From the NCBI GenBank assembly GCA_026398675.1, contig JAPLSK010000158.1:1-26894 (forward strand): 26,894 bases of DNA, in the 5' to 3' direction. The notes under the pieces are model-generated. The model ran no database searches, was not told the origin of the DNA, and saw nothing but the letters and a program-made list of their open reading frames with translations. Position 1 is the stretch's first letter. Each line of letters begins with the position of its first letter. The DNA comes from a bacterium. GTDB lineage: Bacteria > RBG-13-66-14. The position numbers were made by a program, and so were the translations under genes. This document shows, one piece after another, positions 21,488 to 26,894 of this stretch.

Positions 21488-21862
21488 TCAATCCTCCACC
21501 TCGATGTCTATTTTATAGCTCTCGGTCTGCCGCGGAACCTTGACCGAAAGCATCCCCTTGGTCCACTGGGCGGTTATCCGGGTGGGGTCCGCGTCGAAGG
21601 GCATCAAAAGCTCGCGGTGAAACCGGCCGTAGACGAGCTCCATGCGAAGGACCTTCTGCGCGCCCGGCGGGTAGCCGGGGGTCCTCGCGCCCTCTATGAC
21701 CAGGGCGTCGCCCACCACCCGCACGTTGACCGCCGCGGGGTCCACCCCGGCGAGCTCCACCTGGACCAGGTAGCCGTCGGCCAGCTCGATAACGTCGAGG
21801 TAGGGGAAGGGGTGGTTCTCGGACCAGCGCCCCTCGGTGTAGAAAGAAATCCGCGGCGTCAT
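21488..21862 (-). CDS. Hsp20/alpha-crystallin family small heat-shock protein
   Basis: 124 residues from ATG at 21862, preceded by AAAGGCGGG. The alpha-crystallin domain is evident: LDVIELADGYLVQVELAGVD, VNVRVVGDALVIEGAR, FHRELLMPFDADPTRITAQW and GMLSVKVPRQ. The C-terminal I-x-I anchor is IDIEVED. As a holdase it would keep unfolded clients soluble, and its position before lon fits a quality-control unit. The open frame continues upstream of 21862 but crosses the family A palindrome, so the shorter start is right. No CIRCE or clear sigma32-type promoter could be recognised. Confidence 0.93.
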   Translation of the reverse strand: MTPRISFYTEGRWSENHPFPYLDVIELADGYLVQVELAGVDPAAVNVRVVGDALVIEGARTPGYPPGAQKVLRMELVYGRFHRELLMPFDADPTRITAQWTKGMLSVKVPRQTESYKIDIEVED

Positions 21863-21883
21863 GCTTACCCGCCTTTGCCGGGG

Positions 21884-21903
21884 CAAGGGGCTTAAGCCCC
21901 TTG
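21884..21903. repeat. 20-bp perfect palindrome, family A copy 4
   Basis: CAAGGGGCTTAAGCCCCTTG, 22 bp upstream of the hsp20 start codon, thus likely in its leader. Confidence 0.85.
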
Positions 21904-21950
21904 TCTTAAAAAATTGGTTCACCGCCGGAAAACGGAATAACGCGCAAGCG

Positions 21951-22053
21951 AGACGAAGTTACGTCTCGGGCGAACCGAGCGAACCGAGCGAAGCGAGCTA
22001 CGCCCCCGGCGAACCGAGCTATGCCTCTGGCAAAACTTAAGTCACGCCCCGGC
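21951..22053. repeat. Degenerate short tandem repeats (GAACCGAGC / TACGCCYCYGGC)
   Basis: A 100-bp stretch of noncoding DNA between hsp20 and recF is built from 9-mers GAACCGAGC, GAACCGAGC, GAAGCGAGC and again GAACCGAGC, alternating with TACGTCTCGGGC, TACGCCCCCGGC, TATGCCTCTGGC and CACGCCCCGGC. A segment of it (about 22011-22036) recurs, in reverse complement, inside the split palindrome at 25090-25139. It has no open frame of note. Confidence 0.75.
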
Positions 22054-22095
22054 ACATTATAGCGCATTACGCGGTCGGGCCTCCACCGCCCGGTA

Positions 22096-22104
22096 TGCTA
22101 TACT
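22096..22104 (+). promoter_or_regulatory. Extended -10 promoter of recF, leaderless start
   Basis: TGC-TATACT ends at 22104; with +1 seven bases further on, transcription would begin at 22111, exactly the A of the recF ATG. No -35 and no ribosome-binding site are visible between promoter and start codon. Confidence 0.6.
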
Positions 22105-22110
22105 CCGGGT

Positions 22111-23220
22111 ATGCGTCTCGCCGGCTTGGAATTGGACCACTTCCGCCTTTACGAACGTCTCCGCTTCCGGACCGAGGCCCGCGAACTTGCCCTGGTCGGT
22201 CCCAACGCCTGCGGAAAGACCAGCGTCCTGGAGGCCGTCTACTACCTGGGCACGGCGCGGAGCTTCCGCTTCGCCGACGACCGGGACCTGGTCCGGCACG
22301 GGGCCGGGCATTTCTCCATCCGCGCCCGGCTGGAGCGGGAGGGGGAGAAGAACGAGCTGGCCCTTCTCTTCGAGCCCGAGGGGAAGAGTGCGGCCGTTGA
22401 CGGCGAGCGGTGCAAACGTCTGTCGGAGCTCCTGGGCCGGTTGGTCGTCTGCTGCTTCACCGTGGAGGATCTGGACACCGTCCGGGGCAACGCCGGCCGC
22501 CGGCGACGCTTCCTGGACCTCCTCCTGGGCCAGGTCTCCCCGTCGTACACCGCCGCCGCGGGCGAATACATCAAAGCCCTGCGCCAGCGTAACGCCGCGC
22601 TGCGGGCCGAGGAGTACGACCCCGCCGAGGTCCGGGCCTGGGAGACGCCCCTGGCCGCATCGGCCGCCCGGATAACCGCCCTCCGACAGAGCGCCGCCGA
22701 CGAGCTGACCGGCTTCCTCCGACCCGCCTTCGCCGAGCTCACCGAACGGGAGCACGACCTGCGCCTGGGCTATGAATCCGGCCTGACCGAGACCCGCCTG
22801 GACGCGGAAAGGCTCGTCGAGCCTTTTTTGGCGATTTTCGAACGGCACCGGGAGAGGGACAGGCGACGCGGCCACACCACGGCGGGTCCCCACCGTGACG
22901 ACCTCCGGCTGAGCCTGGACGGCGTGGACCTCCGAAGGTTCGCCAGCCGGGGGCAGCTCCGGCTCTCCACTCTGGCCCTGCGCCTGGCCGAGGCGGAGTT
23001 CCTCGCCCGTCACACCGCCACCCGCCCGGTCTTCCTCTTGGACGACGCGGCCTCGGAGCTGGACGAGCTGACGAACCGCCGCCTGCTGCCCGTCCTGAGG
23101 CGGCGCGTGGGGCAGCTGATCGTGACGGCCCTGCCCCAGGACGTGGAGCACTTAGGGATAGAGGGGGAGGTGTACGAGCTGGAGGGCGGCGAGATTCGTC
23201 CCGCCGGCGAGGGGGATTAG
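22111..23220 (+). CDS. recF: DNA replication and repair protein RecF
   Basis: 369 residues. The SMC-like ATPase that loads RecA at gaps with RecO and RecR. Walker A is GPNACGKT (30-37, the usual G replaced by A-C within the loop but G-K-T kept), the FRLYERLRFR start is typical, the ABC signature is SRGQLRLSTLALRLAEAEFL and the Walker B block is VFLLDDAASELD. It stands alone rather than in the dnaA-dnaN-recF-gyrB cluster. Its TAG overlaps the TAA of the opposing carbamate kinase gene by three bases within a four-base overlap, and no terminator is visible there. Leaderless expression is predicted from the promoter just upstream. Confidence 0.96.
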   Translation: MRLAGLELDHFRLYERLRFRTEARELALVGPNACGKTSVLEAVYYLGTARSFRFADDRDLVRHGAGHFSIRARLEREGEKNELALLFEPEGKSAAVDGERCKRLSELLGRLVVCCFTVEDLDTVRGNAGRRRRFLDLLLGQVSPSYTAAAGEYIKALRQRNAALRAEEYDPAEVRAWETPLAASAARITALRQSAADELTGFLRPAFAELTEREHDLRLGYESGLTETRLDAERLVEPFLAIFERHRERDRRRGHTTAGPHRDDLRLSLDGVDLRRFASRGQLRLSTLALRLAEAEFLARHTATRPVFLLDDAASELDELTNRRLLPVLRRRVGQLIVTALPQDVEHLGIEGEVYELEGGEIRPAGEGD

Positions 23221-24155
23221 GGTGTGATGCTCGTGCCGATCCGGGGGTCGTCCACCGCCGCGGCCAGATGCGCCGGGTCGGTGATGACGGCCCTCTTCCC
23301 GCCGTTTTTCAAGAACTCGAGGGCCGCCTCCACCTTGGGACCCATGCTGCCGGGGGGGAAGTGGCCCTCGCTCAAATACCCGGCCATCTCCGCCGCGGCA
23401 ACCTGACCGATATCGCGCTGCTCCGTCCGCCCGTAGTGGAGGACCGCGTGACTGACGTCGGTGGAGAGGGCCATCATTTCGGCGTCCAGGAGGCGGGCCG
23501 CCAGGGCGCTGGCCAAGTCTTTGTCAATGACCGCCTCGATCCCGTGGTAGGTTCCGTCGGCCCGGCGGATGACCGGTATCCCTCCGCCGCCGACCCCGAT
23601 TACCATATAGCCGCGCTCCAGTAGGTCGCCGATGGCGTCGATTTCCACGATGTCCACCGGGCGCGGGCTCGGCACCCGCCGCCGCCAGCCCCGACCCGAA
23701 TCTTCGGCCACGAACCAGTCCCTCTCGCGGGCGTACTTCTGCGCATCCTCCTGGGAAAAGAACGGCCCCACCGGCTTGGTGGGGTTTCCGAAGGCCGGGT
23801 CATCGAGATCCACCACCACCATCGTGGCCAAGGTTATCACCCGACCGGCGATTTCGCGGCGGCGGAGCTCGTTGGTCACCGAGCTCTGCAGGAGGTAGCC
23901 GATGCCGCCCTGGGTGTTGGCCCCCCAATAGTCCAGGCACAACTCGGGCAGGATGTCCTTCGAGTTCTCGGCCATCAGTAAAAGGTTGCCGACCTGGGGC
24001 CCGTTCCCATGGGTGACGAGTATCCGGTGGCCGGCGCGGACCAGGTCGGAGATGGCCACCGCGGTGGACAGAACGTTCTTCCACTGCTCGGCCATCGTGC
24101 CGCGCTGCCCCGCGCGGATGAGGGAGTTCCCCCCCACGGCTACGACGATGCGCAT
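23217..24155 (-). CDS. arcC: Carbamate kinase
   Basis: 312 residues from ATG at 24155 (AGGAGG ten bases upstream); a longer frame to 24188 exists but lacks family likeness. Reversible reaction: carbamoyl phosphate + ADP to ATP + NH3 + CO2. Signatures: IVVAVGGNSLIRAGQ, ILVTHGNGPQVGNLLL, VIGVGGGGIPVI, AVIDKDLASALAA, and PGSMGPKVEAALEFL of the amino acid kinase fold. No arginine deiminase or catabolic ornithine carbamoyltransferase gene lies nearby, so the carbamoyl phosphate source or sink is not evident; a role in purine or allantoin-type fermentation or in CO2/ammonia handling is possible. Its promoter is shared head-to-head with the methyltransferase. Confidence 0.95.
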   Translation of the reverse strand: MRIVVAVGGNSLIRAGQRGTMAEQWKNVLSTAVAISDLVRAGHRILVTHGNGPQVGNLLLMAENSKDILPELCLDYWGANTQGGIGYLLQSSVTNELRRREIAGRVITLATMVVVDLDDPAFGNPTKPVGPFFSQEDAQKYARERDWFVAEDSGRGWRRRVPSPRPVDIVEIDAIGDLLERGYMVIGVGGGGIPVIRRADGTYHGIEAVIDKDLASALAARLLDAEMMALSTDVSHAVLHYGRTEQRDIGQVAAAEMAGYLSEGHFPPGSMGPKVEAALEFLKNGGKRAVITDPAHLAAAVDDPRIGTSITP

Positions 24156-24217
24156 CGGCGAGTCGCCTCCTGGATCAGCAAAAATCACCGGCCGGAGCCG
24201 GTTTCTTTACCGGGCGG

Positions 24218-24246
24218 ATTATACTAAAATGCCCTTGCTTGTGCAA
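24218..24246. promoter_or_regulatory. Overlapping divergent promoters for arcC and the methyltransferase
   Basis: The minus strand has TATAAT (24223-24218) with TTGCAC 17 bp upstream (24246-24241); the plus strand has TATACT (24220-24225) in the same bases. The leaders would be about 55 nt (arcC) and 50 nt (methyltransferase). No clear -35 for the plus direction. Confidence 0.5.
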
Positions 24247-24281
24247 AACCGCACGGCCCGGAGCTCACCCGACGAACCACC

Positions 24282-25028
24282 GTGACTCAACCCGAACAGC
24301 CCCCCCGGTTCTGGCTGGACTTCCTCGCCTGGCAGGCGGACCAAACCATAAGGACGAGGCGGTATTTGGCCCGCCGCGCCGCGCTGCGCGAGGGGCTGGT
24401 CATCGAAGTCGCATGCGGCACCGGACTGGTTCTTTCGGAGCTCAAGTCCACCAGACCGGGCCTGAAAACCGTCGGGCTGGACGTTGACCCGCTGATTCTG
24501 CGCGAGGCCGACCCGGAAATTTTCCGGGTGGCCGGACGGGCGGAGGCGCTGCCATTCCCCGACGGGTGCGCCACGGCGGTCATCTTCCACCTCGGCCTCA
24601 TGTGGGTCACCCCCCCCGAGGCGCTCGCCGAGACCAGGCGGGTCTTGAAAAAGGGGGGGCATCTGATTCTAGCCGCCGAGCCGGATTACGCCGGGATGCT
24701 CACCCACCCCGAGCCCGGCGGTCGGACACCCATGGCCGAGAAGCTGGCCCGGAGCATCCAGCACGCCGGCGGCGACCCTTACATCGGGAGGCGGCTACCC
24801 GTCCTGGCGGACTCCGCGGGGCTGAGAGTTCTCGAGTACGGCCTCGCCTCCCGGCCCTGGCGGTATGATCCGGAAGACCTGGAGGAGCTGGACCGCGTGT
24901 TCAGGTTCCGCCTGGAGCTTCACCCCCGTTCGGGCGGCATTTGGTGGAAAAACGCCCGCCTGGCGGCCAGGCACGGCTCCTACCTCGAGTTTCTCCCCGT
25001 CTTCTTCCTCTTGGCGGTCAAGCAATGA
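24282..25028 (+). CDS. Class I SAM-dependent methyltransferase (UbiE-like fold)
   Basis: 248 residues from GTG at 24282. Motif I VIEVACGTGLVLSEL, the acidic post-I residue in VGLDVDPL, AEALPFPDGCATAVIFHLGL, and VLKKGGHLILAAEP place it in the Methyltransf_11 group. The C-terminal part (RSGGIWWKNARLAARHGSYL) is not diagnostic. Substrate unknown. No good ribosome-binding site precedes the GTG. The gene ends 22-30 bp before a bidirectional terminator and faces the GNAT gene. Confidence 0.85.
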   Translation: MTQPEQPPRFWLDFLAWQADQTIRTRRYLARRAALREGLVIEVACGTGLVLSELKSTRPGLKTVGLDVDPLILREADPEIFRVAGRAEALPFPDGCATAVIFHLGLMWVTPPEALAETRRVLKKGGHLILAAEPDYAGMLTHPEPGGRTPMAEKLARSIQHAGGDPYIGRRLPVLADSAGLRVLEYGLASRPWRYDPEDLEELDRVFRFRLELHPRSGGIWWKNARLAARHGSYLEFLPVFFLLAVKQ

Positions 25029-25050
25029 CTTCGGACCCCCGGACGAGGTT

Positions 25051-25080
25051 AAAAAAGCGGGCCGGAACCCGTCTTTTTTT
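25051..25080. terminator. Bidirectional intrinsic terminator between the methyltransferase and GNAT genes
   Basis: Six A, then GCGGG (25057-25061), loop, CCCGT (25068-25072), then C and seven T. It has a T-run on either strand and lies just after the methyltransferase stop. Confidence 0.75.
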
Positions 25081-25089
25081 ACAAAGGAA

Positions 25090-25139
25090 CAAGGGGTTTT
25101 GCCAGAGGCATAGCTCGCTTCGCTCGGTTAAACCCCTTG
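25090..25139. repeat. Family A palindrome split by a 30-bp insert
   Basis: The half-sites CAAGGGGTTT (25090-25099) and AAACCCCTTG (25130-25139) are the two halves of the copy at 2118, separated by 30 bp. The insert, in reverse complement, reads AACCGAGC-GAAGCGAGC-TATGCCTCTGGCA, matching the repeat cluster at 21951-22053. Confidence 0.8.
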
Positions 25140-25143
25140 TCGG

Positions 25144-25593
25144 TCAGACCTCCGGGCGCACCCTCTTCGTCAGGTAGATCACCCCGGGGTATGGCTCGTA
25201 GCCGCACGCGGCGAAGGCATCCCGGGACCCCTCGTTCCGGCCCTCGACGAGGCAGGCGTAAATTTCGAGCCCCCGCGAGGCGAGCCATTCCTCGGCCGCC
25301 CCGATGAGCCTGCGCGCCAGCCCCTTGCGCCTTTCGGCCGGGGCCACGGCCAGCCGGTTTATCCATCCCTTCCGCCCGTCGTGGCTGGCCAGAACGCTCC
25401 CCAGGAGTTCCCCGTCCCGGAACAGACCGAAAAAGGCGACCATGCCCTGTGTGAGCTGCCGCTCGAAGGCGGAACGCGAGTCACGTCCGCGGGGCTTGTG
25501 CTCGAGTCCGGCCGCGGTCCACAGGGAGACGAGGCGGTAGTAATCGGCCGTCTCGAGCCTCCTCTCCGTCATCCGATCCGACGGGGCAGCCAT
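25144..25593 (-). CDS. GNAT-family N-acetyltransferase
   Basis: 149 residues. Acetyl-CoA-binding motif A is VAPAERRKGLARRLIGAAEEWL (the R/Q-x-x-G-x-A pattern RRKGLA), preceded by strand INRLAV and followed by YACLVEGRNEGSRDAFAACGYEPYP, a typical GNAT end. Substrate unknown. ATG at 25593, with GAGGT upstream; ATG at 25572 is possible. It lies 18 bp downstream of the Crp/Fnr gene on the same strand and may be in its transcription unit. Confidence 0.87.
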   Translation of the reverse strand: MAAPSDRMTERRLETADYYRLVSLWTAAGLEHKPRGRDSRSAFERQLTQGMVAFFGLFRDGELLGSVLASHDGRKGWINRLAVAPAERRKGLARRLIGAAEEWLASRGLEIYACLVEGRNEGSRDAFAACGYEPYPGVIYLTKRVRPEV

Positions 25594-25611
25594 CGAAAAC
25601 CGACCTCGTGT

Positions 25612-26301
25612 TTACGGGTTACGGGTTACGGCTTCGCCGCCTGAGGATTTCAAGAAAACGTAGCGCTTGTCCGAGTCCACGGCGAGGCAGCCGGAGTCCT
25701 TGAGCTCCTTTACGTACCGACAAACGGTCTCCCGGCTGCACCCGGCCATGTCCGCCAGCTCCTGGTGGGTGAGGGCCACGGCGAGGCGAACGCCGCGGTG
25801 GTCCTGAACCCCGTGGACGTCGCGCAGCTTGATGAACATGGACTCGATTTTCTCCCGGCTGGATTTGAACGTGAGGTCTTCGATCTGAGAATCGGCCGCC
25901 CGCAGGCGTCGGGAGAGAACGCGGATAATCTTGACCGCTATCGGCGGTATCTCTTCCAGAATCCGAAGAAAGTCGTTCTTGTGCAGGGTGAGGATGGAGA
26001 CTTCGCCCATCGTCTCCACGGTGGCGCTGCGCGGCATTTCGTCCAGGACACTGAGCTCACCGAAGAATGACCCGTCGGAGAGGATGTCGAGGATTTTCTC
26101 CCTCCCCTCCAGGCTCTGGCGGGTGACCTTGACTTGCCCCTTCTCGATGAGGTAGATGACGTCGCCCCGGTCGCCCTCCTTGATAACGGCGTAACCCTTT
26201 TTGTACCGGCGACGCTTGAGGAGCGGGTAAATCCGCTCCAACTCAGACTCCGACAGCTCGCTGAACAGGGGAATCCGCTTCAGATTGAACGAGGACGTCA
26301 T
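25612..26301 (-). CDS. Crp/Fnr-family transcriptional regulator
   Basis: 229 residues. N-terminal cyclic-nucleotide-binding beta-barrel (YAVIKEGDRGDVIYLIEKG, then FFGELSVLDEMPRSATV); the FGEL and RSAT residues that contact the cyclic nucleotide phosphate in Crp are kept, so binding of cAMP or a relative is plausible. A dimer helix follows (IAVKIIRVLSRRLRAADSQI), and a winged helix with LTHQELADMAGCSRETVCRY as recognition unit. No Fnr-type N-terminal cysteine cluster is present. ATG at 26301 after AAGGTCG. The C-terminus VTRNP is encoded by a short ACGGGTT tandem repeat (three units, 25612-25630). Regulated genes are not known. Confidence 0.93.
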   Translation of the reverse strand: MTSSFNLKRIPLFSELSESELERIYPLLKRRRYKKGYAVIKEGDRGDVIYLIEKGQVKVTRQSLEGREKILDILSDGSFFGELSVLDEMPRSATVETMGEVSILTLHKNDFLRILEEIPPIAVKIIRVLSRRLRAADSQIEDLTFKSSREKIESMFIKLRDVHGVQDHRGVRLAVALTHQELADMAGCSRETVCRYVKELKDSGCLAVDSDKRYVFLKSSGGEAVTRNP

Positions 26302-26399
26302 CTTCGACCTTCCGTTGCTGCCACTGAATATATTCTACCCGGAGTAGGCCGTTTTTCCCAGGTGGACCCGTATTTTCCCATCGGGCGGCTCCGGTCATT

Positions 26400-26428
26400 A
26401 AAAAAAACCGGCGCCCGAAGGCACCGGT
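26400..26428 (-). terminator. Intrinsic terminator of the partial heme-domain gene
   Basis: Minus strand: ACCGGTGCC, TTCG tetraloop, GGCGCCGGT, then eight T. The one plus-strand mismatch (26412/26423) becomes a G-U wobble in the minus transcript, which argues that the minus strand is the functional one. Confidence 0.85.
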
Positions 26429-26436
26429 CGTTTGGC

Positions 26437-26462
26437 GGCGGCCCGCAGAGGGGCCGCCCTAC
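26437..26462 (-). repeat. GTAGGGCGG hairpin family, copy upstream of the terminator
   Basis: GGCGGCCC (26437-26444), 6-nt loop, GGGCCGCC (26451-26458); the minus strand begins GTAGGGCGGCC, the family head. It lies 5 bp past the partial gene's stop codon and precedes the terminator. Confidence 0.7.
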
Positions 26463-26466
26463 AGGC

Positions 26467-26894
26467 CTACTCTAAATGGTCGAACTGGGCCAAGTTGGTG
26501 TCGTCGTCGTTGCCGGGGTCGAAGAGACGCTTGAGCTCGAGCGACCAAACGCCGGTGGTCTCGTCCAGGTTCCCCTTGGCCTGCACGTCGCCGGTGGAGC
26601 CCAGGGTGCTGGAGAGGGAGGCGAAGCCCGGAATCTCGTCACCCTGATGCCAGAACGTATCGGCAAACCACGGACCGAACTTATCGGGGGCTCCCATCGC
26701 ACCCCAGCTGATGTAGTCCATGAAAATCCACTCGGGATTCTCCGGGTAGTACAGGTACTTCGGCTGCTCCTGGTGCTTGAACAGCGAGAGCGGCTCGCCG
26801 CGCTTGGCGTCGCTCGCAGGCGGCGTGCGACACATCTCCGCGCATTTCGGCTCGAGCATCCCCGAGACAGCGAGATCAGCGACGGTCGCAGTTC
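26467..26894 (-). CDS. C-terminal part of an ethylbenzene-dehydrogenase-like heme-binding-domain protein
   Basis: The frame stays open to the window edge, so the N-terminus lies outside; about 141 residues are visible. Features: CAEMCRTPP (a C-x3-C pair), then KYLYYPENPEWIFMDYISWG and the ending GDVQAKGNLDETTGVWSLEL-KRLFDPGNDDDTNLAQFDHLE. The pattern of W-S-x-E-x-K-R-x-L followed by an acidic turn resembles the ethylbenzene dehydrogenase-related (DMSO-reductase gamma-like) b-type heme domain in secreted respiratory proteins. I cannot see the axial ligands, so the assignment is moderate. A terminator follows on the same strand. Confidence 0.5.
   Translation of the reverse strand, partial: TATVADLAVSGMLEPKCAEMCRTPPASDAKRGEPLSLFKHQEQPKYLYYPENPEWIFMDYISWGAMGAPDKFGPWFADTFWHQGDEIPGFASLSSTLGSTGDVQAKGNLDETTGVWSLELKRLFDPGNDDDTNLAQFDHLE

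Noticed and set aside
21862..21903. ROSE-type RNA thermometer in the hsp20 leader
   Set aside because: The palindrome there is identical to copies before unrelated genes, and it does not clearly pair with the ribosome-binding site.
21951..22053. CRISPR array
   Set aside because: Units are 9-12 bp, adjacent and degenerate, with no spacers and no cas genes.
22057..23151. A 364-codon minus-strand open frame over recF
   Set aside because: RecF motifs are all on the plus strand; this is a GC-rich shadow.
25612..25632. Telomere-like or functional ACGGGTT repeat
   Set aside because: Only about three units, inside the C-terminal codons of the Crp/Fnr gene; likely chance or slippage.

Overview
The window is GC-rich (about two thirds G+C by eye), densely coding bacterial DNA carrying almost only housekeeping and membrane or secreted genes. 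I see no rRNA, tRNA, CRISPR array, insertion sequence or phage gene. Lipoproteins, a secreted protein with a type IX secretion-like C-terminal sorting domain, an FG-GAP/VCBS-like secreted protein and an ethylbenzene-dehydrogenase-like heme-domain fragment suggest a diderm bacterium, plausibly an uncultured candidate phylum near the FCB group. That placement is inference; no marker here fixes the taxon.

Layout. 1-4256 (minus strand): pcm, a universal stress protein, a frameshifted secreted protein, a long-chain acyl-CoA synthetase and the start of a lipoprotein. 4350-8615 (plus): a consensus sigma70-type promoter drives argF, which has lost about 40 codons from its middle. It is followed by a tightly coupled set: a cysteine hydrolase, a thioredoxin-reductase-like flavoprotein without CxxC (best read as a ferredoxin/flavodoxin-NADP reductase type), a short RlmN/Cfr-like radical SAM protein, and ispH. 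The last two need low-potential electrons and the flavoprotein could supply them. 8758-10344 (minus): an AT-rich secreted beta-propeller-like body joined to a GC-rich sorting tail. 10457-13088: an MFS/UMF1-type transporter, a secreted zinc-ribbon protein and three small membrane proteins served by divergent extended -10 promoters. 13059-15252 (minus): a GGCT-like protein and a DUF2207-like membrane protein ending in Gly11 plus a Cys-Ala tail. 15371-16822: two related lipoproteins facing each other, one frameshifted. 16928-18941: tandem CaCA-type cation exchangers. 19077-21862: hsp20 and lon. 22111-25028: recF, carbamate kinase and a methyltransferase. 25144-26894: a GNAT, a Crp/Fnr regulator and a partial heme-domain protein.

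Intergenic DNA is rich in small palindromes. One family is a 20-bp perfect palindrome, CAAGGGG-CTTAAG/TTTAAA-CCCCTTG, with four intact copies and one split by about 30 bp. Another family is hairpins headed GTAGGG(G)CGG, some acting as intrinsic terminators. Promoters share a theme: extended -10 elements (TGN-TATACT/TATAAT), TTGCCN -35 boxes, and probably leaderless starts for recF and one exchanger.

Four genes are broken: argF by a deletion, three others each by one missing base. All three single-base changes have the same sign, so base-calling or assembly error must be excluded before any is called a true pseudogene.
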